13,959 nt of DNA from the NCBI GenBank assembly GCA_902984215.1, contig CADWAF010004351.1, forward strand, positions 1 through 13,959. The letters are read 5' to 3'. How positions within the stretch are numbered: position 1 is the first letter of the stretch; the number at the start of each line of letters is the position of its first letter. A model generated the notes under the pieces. The model was not told where the DNA came from. It ran no database searches and worked only from the letters and a program-made list of their open reading frames with translations. Source of the DNA: Willaertia magna. Lineage: Eukaryota; Heterolobosea; Eutetramitea; Acrasida; Naegleriidae. Position numbers and translations under genes: made by a program. Of the stretch, positions 1-7,574 are shown one piece after another.

Positions 1-1169
1 AATTAAATGATAATTATATTAAAAGCAACAAGTTATACAGTGTTTACGATTTACAAAAGTTAAAAGATCAGTATATTATTAGTATGAAAAATAATTTGGA
101 AATAATCACAAAACATATAAAAGATCCCTTTATTTTACAAACAATAAAAGTTTTATTAAATAGAATCAAGGTTTTAAATTGTTACTTAACTTTTGAAGAT
201 GAAGGAAAAACTATTAGTGGTACTTATACAAAACTTGTTGACAAATTAAATAATTTTATAGATGCCAAAAAGTATGAATTAAAATTTACTCTACAAATTA
301 GTGGAATGAAAATAATTTAATTATAAGAATTCAAAACTAACCTGACGATGGGATGAATTTTTTATTCTTTGATGATAGTGCTTATGGTCAATGTGATTAT
401 ATTATTTGGATAAATTATGAAAATGATGATTTTACAACAGGAGAATTAAAATTGGATTTTACAAAAAGAGATAAATCAAAAGGTTTTTGGTTTATACAAG
501 ATAATTATAGAAAGTATCACATTTATAACAATTTGAATATTTTAGATTCAATTTTACAAGAAATTATTCCAGTCAGAAATGCCAGTCATTTAAATGCCAA
601 TAATTTTAAACCAATATTTATTTTATTGTTGTCTAAAATTGAAGAATTATTTATTTCTGATAGAGTAAATGTAATTAATGATAAATTATTTGTAAATTGG
701 CCAAAGTCACAAGAAATTGACTTGTTAAATAATGACAAACTACTGAAACATGATAATTTATTATTAAATGATATTTTAACTTTATATTATATTATTCAAA
801 AAAAAAGAAACTTTACAATTAATATTAGAACAATTATATAATAAACTTTGTGAAGAATTAGAAAATATGATAATTAAAAAAAATTGGAAATATTATAATT
901 TTAAAAATTTTGATACATTAAAACGTTGTTTACATGACACAATTCAATACATCAAAGTTTATAAAGAAAAATTAGAGTTTGGATTAGGAAAAAAAGTAAT
1001 AAATGATAATACTTTTAATGAATTGATTGATACAAAATTTGAATACAAATATAAAGGAGATATTTTACAAAAAAAGGTTGATAAGAAATTAAGAATGAAT
1101 TGTAAAGTATTGGTTGACTGGAAAGAATTAATTGACAATGCCTTGAAAGATAAAGTTTTAAAAGATTAA
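1..1169 (+). CDS. Unrecognised protein, 3' part; intron and frameshift
   Basis: I do not recognise this gene. The frame is open from base 3 with no start, so the 5' end lies outside the window. Three coding stretches follow one another: frame of base 3 to about 271, frame of base 380 to about 797, and frame of base 807 to the TAA at 1167-1169. The first break is best explained by an intron (272-378), which joins the frames exactly. The second sits in a run of nine A (798-806): with eight A the text reads on through Q-K-K-E-T-L-Q-L-I-L-E-Q-L without a stop. The product would be about 350 residues in view, rich in Lys, Asn, Ile and Leu, with Trp/Tyr-containing patches (for example YIIWINYEN) and helical C-terminal stretches; no signal peptide or membrane helix is visible. 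It converges on the DUF4037 gene with 68 bases between stops. Alternatives are three small ORFs, or a decaying gene. Confidence 0.5.
272..378 (+). other. Probable spliceosomal intron (107 nt)
   Basis: All three frames carry stops between 299 and 340, although coding-like text lies on both sides. The segment starts GTATGA, carries a branch-point-like ACTAAC at 336-341, then a T-rich tract and ends GATAG. Removing it joins frame 0 (two leftover bases) to frame 2 (one leading base) in phase and gives an Asn codon at the junction. The donor resembles that of the intron in the gene at 3720-4349. RNA would be needed to confirm it; the alternative is a new start at the ATG at 353. Confidence 0.5.
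798..806 (+). other. A9 homopolymer frameshift site
   Basis: Nine A follow C797. The upstream frame reads Q-K-K-R-N-F and reaches a TAA at 839-841. The frame one base later reads K-K-E-T-L-Q-L-I-L-E-Q-L-Y-N-K-L-C-E-E-L and stays open to 1169. A single extra A, real or from sequencing, explains the break. Confidence 0.6.
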
Positions 1170-1237
1170 TCTTGAATCCTTATAAAATTACTTTGTGTAA
1201 ATCACACCATTAAAAAAATTATAAAATCTACAGTTTA

Positions 1238-2617
1238 TTATTTGAAGAACAATTCCCCATAAACTTTGTTTGATAAGGTTGATTCTAAAAACTCCACCTG
1301 ATAAACTGTTTGATCTATTGCACCTACTGTAGGAATTCCATTACGTGAAGTGTCACCTGTTGATTTCTCAATAAATCGAAACAAATTTTCATTTAACTGT
1401 TTTACGTTATCATTCTTGTCAGTATTTTCTAGTAAACAATTAATTAATAATTTACATTTCTTTGTAATTATCTCACTATCAAACACAACAAATGGTCTAT
1501 CCCAAAATTGGTGAACTATCTTGTATTCTTCTATTTCATTAAATACTTCGTTACAATTTATATTCCACTTATTTTTTAAATAATTAATTACATTTTCATT
1601 AAATGCTTTAACGATAATCTTATATGCTTTTTCAAGTTCTAATTCAACTAATTTCCAATTAAATTCTTCTAAATTATTATTAATTAAAAAAGATTTTAAA
1701 AGAACATTTTCTAACTGTGTAGATAATTGTAATTTTTTAAAAGCTGTTCCAAACCATTTTGAATAAGGTTGATATTTTCTTTCCATCAAAAAACAAAGTG
1801 ACATTATATCCTTTACAATTTTTGAACATTGTAATAGACAACCTAAAGAATCACCTACAATTCCAGTTCTTCCAACAAACGCTGCTTCTTGTGAAATTCT
1901 AGAACTTTGTATCATTAATTGATAAAGCCAAACACTATCTGGATAGTAATTATTTAATTTTTCTTTAATTTTACTTAATTCTCCAAATCCATCATGAAAG
2001 ATCTTTCCAGCTTGACCAACAGTTAATAATTTTTGTTGTGGAATTCTTAACCATAAAGAGAAATCGGTATCTAAACGTTTACAAAACCAATCACAATAAT
2101 TTTCTTCATTGCAAAATGTAGAATCTAAATAGTTTGTAAAATATTCTTTAATTGTTGTAATTTGTACTAAATGTTTTCCTTTCTTTTTTACAATAGTACT
2201 AATGTTGTCATTGTTACTATCATTATTGACATTTGGCACAAATGAAAAGGGATCTTCCTCAATCACTAAACGACAATCAATCCCCATAAATTTATCAGGA
2301 ATATTTTCATCTAAAATCTCATTCATACTTTCCTTATTTTCGTTAAAATATTCTTCTTTTAATAATAATATTACTCTCGGTGCAAAATCATGATCTTTTG
2401 ACATGTTTGTGTCAAATCCAAGGACTTCACTTCCATAGCCAATTAAACAAGCAGCGTGATTTTCACTAAAATTATTGAAATACTGTGAAAGTAAAGGATT
2501 AATAATTTCTTTATAAAATTCTTCGCATAAAGAAATTCCTTTTAATTTTTCAATTGCTTTTTCAATTTCAGAAAATTTAATTTTTTGAATGTACCCTTCA
2601 GAAACGCAACTATTCAT
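1238..2617 (-). CDS. DUF4037 nucleotidyltransferase-like protein
   Basis: A 459-residue protein matching the DUF4037 family from recalled motifs. Residues 60-77 hold the nucleotidyltransferase-like core: G-Y-G-S-E-V-L-G-F-D-T followed by D75-H-D77, an acidic pair like the metal-binding aspartates of the polymerase-beta fold. Other family hallmarks are LLTVGQAGKIFHDGFGEL (197-214), FVGRTGIVGDSLG (247-259), ERKYQPYSKWFGTAF (279-293), FWDRPFVVFD (371-380) and VGAIDQ (431-436). There is no signal peptide or membrane helix, so it is probably cytosolic. The length is in the usual range for the family and no intron is needed. An Asn/Asp/Ser-rich insert (about 129-140) is lineage-specific low complexity. 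The biochemical role of DUF4037 is not established; the fold suggests nucleotide transfer to a small molecule or RNA, which is inference. The family is mainly bacterial as I know it, so old horizontal transfer is possible, though codon and base use match the neighbours. The start is the first ATG after an AT-rich leader. Confidence 0.88.
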   Translation of the reverse strand: MNSCVSEGYIQKIKFSEIEKAIEKLKGISLCEEFYKEIINPLLSQYFNNFSENHAACLIGYGSEVLGFDTNMSKDHDFAPRVILLLKEEYFNENKESMNEILDENIPDKFMGIDCRLVIEEDPFSFVPNVNNDSNNDNISTIVKKKGKHLVQITTIKEYFTNYLDSTFCNEENYCDWFCKRLDTDFSLWLRIPQQKLLTVGQAGKIFHDGFGELSKIKEKLNNYYPDSVWLYQLMIQSSRISQEAAFVGRTGIVGDSLGCLLQCSKIVKDIMSLCFLMERKYQPYSKWFGTAFKKLQLSTQLENVLLKSFLINNNLEEFNWKLVELELEKAYKIIVKAFNENVINYLKNKWNINCNEVFNEIEEYKIVHQFWDRPFVVFDSEIITKKCKLLINCLLENTDKNDNVKQLNENLFRFIEKSTGDTSRNGIPTVGAIDQTVYQVEFLESTLSNKVYGELFFK

Positions 2618-2734
2618 TATTATTTTGTAACGAAACTTTTTTTTATTTTCTTTTAAAATTATTTTAATTCTAACTTTTGTTAAACTCTAGAAATTAACAT
2701 CGCGTTGAATTTAATAAAGTGTTACAACAAAAAA
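2618..2734. promoter_or_regulatory. Shared divergent promoter region
   Basis: These 117 bases separate the start codons of the DUF4037 gene (-) and the A20/ankyrin gene (+), so both promoters must lie here or overlap the coding regions. The sequence is T- and A-rich (TTTTTTTTATTTTC near 2636), with an A-rich leader before the ATG at 2735. I see no recognisable factor site. Confidence 0.45.
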
Positions 2735-3574
2735 ATGGAAAAACAACAAAATTCATCATCCAACAATGAAGAAAATTTATTGACAACACAAAACAACAAT
2801 GAAGAAATTAATGAAAATAAAAGAAAAGATGATGAAGGATTAAAAGTTAATGAAACTGAAGAAAAAAAAGTAAAATTAACTTCCACTAATAATAATTGCA
2901 AAGGATCTAACTGTTCTTTCTATGGAAGTGAACAAAATGAAGGATATTGTTCTGTTTGTTATAAAAAGTACGTTTTAAAACAAGAAGTAAAACAAAACAC
3001 AACTACTGCACCAGAAACTTACTATGATGATTATGAACTAATTGAAAGAAGAAGAGAAAATAAATCTCCTTTAATTGATGCCGTTGTTGAGGGAAATTTA
3101 GAAACTGTTAAGAAATTAATTCTTGAAGAAAAGAAAGATGTTAATGAAGAACATTTCATTCTAGGAGATGAAGATTTAGGTCCTTACACACCTTTAGGTT
3201 ATGCTTGTTTTTTTGGTCATACAGAAATTGTAAAGTTTTTAGTTGGTCAACCGGGAATAGATGTCAACAAGGAAATGTATGGAAATACTTATCCAATTAA
3301 TTCATGTTGTCAAAATCATAGATTTGAAACTGCAAAAGCATTAATTAATGAATGTAACAAACTTAATATTTCAATAGATTTAAATAAGAAAGGTTATTTA
3401 AATGCAACACCAATAGAAATGTGTTGTTATGAAGCATCATGTGGTGGAAATGATAAAGAAAAATTTTTAGATTTAATTATCTTTTTAGTTCAACAAGGAG
3501 CTGATCTCTCTATTAGTTCTGACCATAAGAGAGTAATGAATATCTTAGAAGAGGCTTTAAATAAAGACTTTTAA
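2735..3574 (+). CDS. A20-type zinc finger, ankyrin repeat protein
   Basis: A 279-residue protein. The open frame extends upstream only to a TTG at 2705; the ATG at 2735, after a run of A, is the likely start. Residues 1-50 are a disordered Asn/Glu/Lys-rich tail. An A20-type zinc finger follows, with C55-x4-C60-x11-C72-x2-C75 and the typical SFYGS and GYCSVCYKKY text. Residues 110-262 form about four ankyrin repeats, seen as SPLIDAVVEGNLETVKKLI, then TPLGYACFFGHTEIVKFLV, then weaker copies at about 184-213 and 221-262. A20 fingers bind ubiquitin in animal and plant stress proteins, and ankyrin repeats bind partner proteins, so an adaptor that brings ubiquitinated or ubiquitinating partners together is a fair inference. 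No AN1 finger or catalytic domain is present. No membrane segment is visible, so it is probably cytosolic or nuclear. It faces the convergent gene at 3720-4349. Confidence 0.82.
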   Translation: MEKQQNSSSNNEENLLTTQNNNEEINENKRKDDEGLKVNETEEKKVKLTSTNNNCKGSNCSFYGSEQNEGYCSVCYKKYVLKQEVKQNTTTAPETYYDDYELIERRRENKSPLIDAVVEGNLETVKKLILEEKKDVNEEHFILGDEDLGPYTPLGYACFFGHTEIVKFLVGQPGIDVNKEMYGNTYPINSCCQNHRFETAKALINECNKLNISIDLNKKGYLNATPIEMCCYEASCGGNDKEKFLDLIIFLVQQGADLSISSDHKRVMNILEEALNKDF

Positions 3575-3693
3575 ATACTTGTGATTATTAAATAATACAA
3601 TATAATCTTTATACATAAATATAAATAATACAAGATAATCAATTATTGATTGTAGTATGGATATAATAATTTCAATAGATTGATAAGAAGAAG

Positions 3694-3709
3694 GATAATG
3701 GCCATTATC
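3694..3709. repeat. Perfect 16-bp palindrome in convergent 3' spacer
   Basis: GATAATGGCCATTATC equals its own reverse complement. It lies 10 bases beyond the stop of the minus-strand gene and 120 bases beyond the ankyrin gene stop, so it falls in the 3' UTR of one gene or both. A second near-palindrome, AATCAATTATTGATT, is at 3637-3651. A 3'-processing signal or a protein-binding site is possible. Confidence 0.6.
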
Positions 3710-3719
3710 GGAATTTCAT

Positions 3720-4349
3720 TTACTTTTGAACTATCTCCATCATCTTTTCTAAATCCATTTGATGTATTAAACGCGCTCTAGATCCTTCTCCAAATTCACG
3801 ACAAACACTACGATAACTATCTAACTCATGTCTCAACATAGATGCTTCATGTTTCTTCTTTTGATCGAATAGACTTTGTAATAATTGTTCAGCCTTCTTT
3901 ACAAGTTGCTTCATATAAGCATTCTTTAATTTCTCACTATCCTTTTCAGTATCTAAAATTCTATCAATTTCCTTATCACGTTCAGTTTTAGCTAAAGGTC
4001 TTAATTCTGGGAAGACTAATGGTTTAAAAGCTGGTTTAGGAACGAAATTTAAATTTCCTTGAATAACTTCAGGTTCAACATGTTCTAATGTACTTTGCAA
4101 GGCTTTTTGTTGGGAAGCAACAATTTTACAATCGCCATATAATCTTTGAACAAAGATTTTAACTTCTTCCATTGCTGGGGTTTCACCTAAGAATAAAACT
4201 AATGGTCCTGAGTTTTTATTTCCTATATCGATCTATTTGGATTTCGGTAATGAAAATAATTGATGGATTAATTAAAAAGGTTGTGTTTAATAATTTTTAC
4301 ATACATCAAAGCCTTGATAGGTTAAAACAGTGTGGGATGTGGTAGACAT
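3720..4349 (-). CDS. Two-exon 185-aa coiled-coil protein, family unknown
   Basis: The true coding region is longer than the single open frame 4172-3720. Exon 1 is 4349-4305 (15 codons, MSTTSHTVLTYQGFD), a 72-base GTATGT...AAATAG intron follows, and exon 2 is 4232-3720. The splice is in phase 0 and restores 20 codons upstream of the internal ATG, giving 185 residues. The ATG at 4349 follows AAAAAAAA, like other starts here. Residues 24-50 look like a compact folded segment (GPLVLFLGETPAMEEVK then IFVQRLYGDC). Residues 78-97 are Pro-rich with an FVPKPAFKPLVFPELRP run, and about 98-160 form a charged, coiled-coil-like helix. Composition is balanced and free of Asn runs, which suggests a conserved protein. 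I do not recognise the family; a small subunit of a cytoskeletal or trafficking complex is only a guess. It converges on the ankyrin gene (145 bases between stops) and diverges from the RGS gene. Confidence 0.75.
4233..4304 (-). other. Spliceosomal intron (72 nt)
   Basis: Read on the minus strand it starts GTATGT and ends CAAATAG. Exon 1 ends on a whole codon (Asp15) and exon 2 starts on ATC at 4232, so the splice is phase 0. The other AG nearby (4224-4223) would break the frame. No strong branch-point consensus is obvious in the AT-rich interior. Confidence 0.75.
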
Positions 4350-5033
4350 TTTTTTTGGAATTAAGTTTATAAAAATAACTTTGGTTGTAAAGCTTAAAAT
4401 AAAAACAAAGCGAAATAAATAATTCTACAAATTGCAATTATTTAAATAATTTTTTTTTATATTATTTATTATTGTTAACTTTAATATTTATTATAATTAA
4501 TAATATATAAAATCATTATTAAAAATAAATTTTTAAAAAAAAATGTCAAAGCCTAAATAGATCTTCGGAACAATCATCTTCTTTACTATTTGCAAACTAT
4601 TAAAACACCACTTGGTGGTAATAACAACAATCACCATTATATTTTACTAAATACTTTGTTTTTATATGAAAATAAAAAAGATTCCCAAAGAACAGATTCT
4701 TCCTTGTTAATATTAAAAAAAATATTGTTTCAAATTTACTTTTTTAACTTGTTTCCAAAAAAACAACAAATCAACAAAAACTATACTGACATATGAAAAA
4801 CAAAAAGATGAAAGAAGAAATTAAACAAACACACAACAATTAAAGTAGATGGAACAAAATATTTAAAAAAGTAAAAAAAAAAAACAATAACTTTATAGTG
4901 CGATTCCTTTCTTCTTCCTTAACACTAAGGTTGATTATTATTAAACTTCTTTTAAAAAGAGCCCTTAAAAGCCTTCCCTTTCTAACAATAAGATATTTGC
5001 AATAAACTAATAACTCTATTAAAAAAAAAAAGA
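4350..5033. promoter_or_regulatory. Divergent AT-rich spacer, no confident gene
   Basis: This 684-base spacer lies between the start of the 185-aa gene (-) and the start of the RGS receptor gene (+), and must hold both promoters. It has long A and T runs around 4448-4545 and 4877-4886, and an A11 run at 5022-5032 before the receptor ATG. An ATG at 4543 after A9 reads only M-S-K-P-K before TAG. A 68-codon open stretch at 4590-4796 has no ATG start and an unstructured Asn/Lys/Leu composition, so I do not call it. No tRNA or other RNA gene is visible. Confidence 0.45.
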
Positions 5034-7388
5034 ATGTCAAACTCAACTGCAAAGTGTTTACCTCCTTGGGAAAGGTTAAGATTATTAAGAGTTTATGAAC
5101 ATGAATCTACAGTTTCAAGTATTTCTATTTTAACAATATTTAGGGCAGTAACATATGGTGTAATGCTTTTCTTTCTGATTTTATTTTTACTTTTCCATAA
5201 AAGTAAATTTTTAAGTAATAATAGAAGTGGTATTATAGCGATATTTATTTTATTTGCTTTTTTAGTTAATTCTTTTTTATTAATTGATTTAATTCCAACG
5301 AATGTTTATACTTTTACAAATTTTGTAACAAATAGTACTACTTTATCTACAGTTACGAATTATTTAGTTGATTATGTAGCTAAACCGCAAAGAGAATTGT
5401 ATGCTAGGATATATGAACATATTGCTTATCCTATTGCTATAAATGGTGGTTATGACAGTAAGATTGGGTTAATTAGATCTGATGGGTTGACAGCTGCAGC
5501 AGCTAATCCAATTATTAATCAAACAGGTTTAGCACCTAATCAAATATTTAATGATGCAATTACTTTTATACATATTTCATTTACATCTTTATTACATTTC
5601 TTTTTAATTACAACATTTATTTATTATTATTTACATTATATAATACTATCTTATATAGAAAGAAAGAAATTAAGATTAGTTAAACAATTAGAAAAATCAT
5701 TACCAATGATTGACAACCTTCAAATATTATCTTCAAATGAAAATTCAACTTTAAAAAAGAATTTAAGAGATTCAAATCTTTCCTATTTTGAAGATGAATC
5801 AAATCAACAGAATGATACAACAAGTATACAATCAAGTAGTGATAGTCGTCCATCATTTCTATTTGGAAATAATGATAGCTATACCTCAACATCAAGTTTT
5901 AGCTTACAGAATAGTAGTTCACAAAATGGTAATAGTTTACCAGTTAGTAGTTTTGGTACTTCTTTTATGGTTGGTGAGTCTGTCAGTCCTTTGGGTATTT
6001 TAAATAATAATCAATATCATAATGGTCATGGTCAATCACAACGTATTCCAACACCACATTCACGTCATGGGAATCAAAGACATGCCACACAATCGTCATC
6101 TAATAAATATGGTGAAGGATTTACTTCAACATCTACAGCTCCTCCTCCACAACATTTATCTAAAAGGAAAAGAAATAATAATATTGTAGAGATGAATGAT
6201 AATCTCTCACAAATATCAGGTAATTCATCTAATACAGGAACATTTATTAATAATAATCAAAGAAGGATGAATAATAATAATACAAATACAATGACTACTT
6301 CATCAACTGGTACGAATAGTGGGAATGTTACAAATGATAAAGGATTAACAAAAAAGTTTAGATTTTTATTATTTATTGTTAATCATCCAATATTATGTTT
6401 ATTAATTTATTTAATTTTAATTTTTATATTTTTCTTTATAATTCAATGTATATTTATTTTTATAAGTATTACAGTCGAAAGTAAAACAGATAATATATGG
6501 ATTAATAGTCAAAGAATATTATATGGTGCATTAATGACAATTACATGTATTACATTAATTATTTTATTATTTATTGACTTATTTGGAAATGAAAGATATT
6601 CTTTCTTAAAGAATAAAAAATCAGCAAAAACTGAAGAAGAACAACCCAAATTTAATTTATTATATTTTTTATGGTATCATGATGTATTATTTTATCGTAG
6701 AGAATCATTATTTATAACTTTATTTTTAATTGTAAATATTATAGGGATGTTAATTACTGATTTAGTTGTAACATTCCAGAAAGGGATTAATGGTGTTGTA
6801 AAGATTTATGTTTACAAAATTGTTTTTACAATTTTATTTGAGTTTTTACTTTTATTTATCTTTCCTGGAATGATGTTATTTTTTACAATTTATAGAAATT
6901 ATAAAATTTCAAAATTACAAAAAGAATTTATTGAAAGTAATAATAGTTTACAAAGAAATACAAATCAACAAATTACTTTACAAAATTATTTTCCAACTGA
7001 ATTTTTATTAAGAAAAATTTTAAAAGATAAATATTTAAATAAAATATTTCAAGAATTTTTACAAAGAGAATTTACAATTAGTGGTTTACTACTTTACAAA
7101 GGAATTAAAGAATATTTCCATTTAAAAGAATTAGAACAATTTGCAAAACAAAAATTAAAATTATTACATATTTACAATCATTTCTTATTAGAAAATTCTA
7201 TTTTAAGAATTAAAGAATTAAATATTAATTTATTAGATATCCCAAATATAGATAATACAATTGAAATGGAAAAATATTTAGAAAATGTTAAAGAAGAAGT
7301 TTTATTTTATTTATTAGATGCTTACACAAGATTTTATTTAAATTGTAAAGAATTTAGAACATATGTTGCCATGCACCCTAACTTGTAA
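5034..7388 (+). CDS. Seven-helix membrane protein with C-terminal RGS domain
   Basis: A 784-residue protein. Hydrophobic helices are at about 38-55, 66-87, 174-207, 450-478, 493-517, 557-581 and 594-620, making seven. Sequons at N100 and N162 fall in the loop after helix 2. With that loop outside, the N-terminus is outside, the 208-443 loop is cytoplasmic, and so is the C-terminus. The loop is low-complexity, rich in Ser, Asn, Gln and Thr, and is a likely phosphorylation or disordered segment. Residues about 653-780 look like an RGS domain: FPTEFLLRKILKDKYLNKIF, FLQREFTISGLLLYKGIKEY, LLHIYNHFLLENS, then VLFYLLDAYTRFYLNCKEF. RGS domains speed GTP hydrolysis by G-alpha subunits. Plant AtRGS1 has the same 7TM-RGS order, so a receptor-like regulator of G-protein signalling at a membrane is a good inference. 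There is no cleavable signal peptide. The start ATG follows an A-rich leader. The ligand is unknown. Confidence 0.82.
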   Translation: MSNSTAKCLPPWERLRLLRVYEHESTVSSISILTIFRAVTYGVMLFFLILFLLFHKSKFLSNNRSGIIAIFILFAFLVNSFLLIDLIPTNVYTFTNFVTNSTTLSTVTNYLVDYVAKPQRELYARIYEHIAYPIAINGGYDSKIGLIRSDGLTAAAANPIINQTGLAPNQIFNDAITFIHISFTSLLHFFLITTFIYYYLHYIILSYIERKKLRLVKQLEKSLPMIDNLQILSSNENSTLKKNLRDSNLSYFEDESNQQNDTTSIQSSSDSRPSFLFGNNDSYTSTSSFSLQNSSSQNGNSLPVSSFGTSFMVGESVSPLGILNNNQYHNGHGQSQRIPTPHSRHGNQRHATQSSSNKYGEGFTSTSTAPPPQHLSKRKRNNNIVEMNDNLSQISGNSSNTGTFINNNQRRMNNNNTNTMTTSSTGTNSGNVTNDKGLTKKFRFLLFIVNHPILCLLIYLILIFIFFFIIQCIFIFISITVESKTDNIWINSQRILYGALMTITCITLIILLFIDLFGNERYSFLKNKKSAKTEEEQPKFNLLYFLWYHDVLFYRRESLFITLFLIVNIIGMLITDLVVTFQKGINGVVKIYVYKIVFTILFEFLLLFIFPGMMLFFTIYRNYKISKLQKEFIESNNSLQRNTNQQITLQNYFPTEFLLRKILKDKYLNKIFQEFLQREFTISGLLLYKGIKEYFHLKELEQFAKQKLKLLHIYNHFLLENSILRIKELNINLLDIPNIDNTIEMEKYLENVKEEVLFYLLDAYTRFYLNCKEFRTYVAMHPNL

Positions 7389-7574
7389 ATAAAAATTAAC
7401 AATTTCGTTAATGGACAACAAGAATGTTATGGATTTACCAATTTACAAACATGTCTTTCTTCCTTTGGTCAATGTATAGATGTTAATTCATGTGTCTTTC
7501 CTGTATTACCTGACTATTATTACATTTCTGGTAATAATGTAAAGGGTAATTTAGCTATAAATACGAACCGAGAA
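7389..7574 (+). other. Coding-like 5' extension of the EGF gene, no start
   Basis: The frame of the 7575 ORF stays open upstream to the TAA at 7386-7388, which is the stop of the RGS gene. It reads NGQQECYGFTNLQTC, then LSSFGQCIDVNSCVFPV, with Cys spacing like the EGF modules downstream (C-x-G...C...G-x-C...C). No in-frame ATG or signal peptide is found here, so the true start must be an upstream exon or is lost. A weak acceptor AACAAG ends at 7422, just before the first Cys codon. Confidence 0.6.

Noticed and set aside
2202..2393. 63-codon plus-strand ORF inside the DUF4037 gene
   Set aside because: It is antisense to a well-supported gene and its Ser/Leu-rich composition is the mirror of that gene's Asn/Glu codons.
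2705..2734. TTG start giving ten extra residues on the A20/ankyrin protein
   Set aside because: A eukaryotic start at TTG is unlikely when an ATG in a good A-rich context lies at 2735.
4590..4796. 68-codon plus-strand ORF in the divergent spacer
   Set aside because: It begins at TTG, not ATG, has no domain or clear coding pattern, and lies in a promoter region.
4840..5052. 70-codon minus-strand ORF of Phe, Leu and Lys
   Set aside because: It is read from A/T runs and overlaps the start of the receptor gene.
5680..6003. 71-codon ORFs on both strands within the receptor gene
   Set aside because: They are shadows of the Ser/Asn-rich loop; the receptor frame is far longer and has domains.
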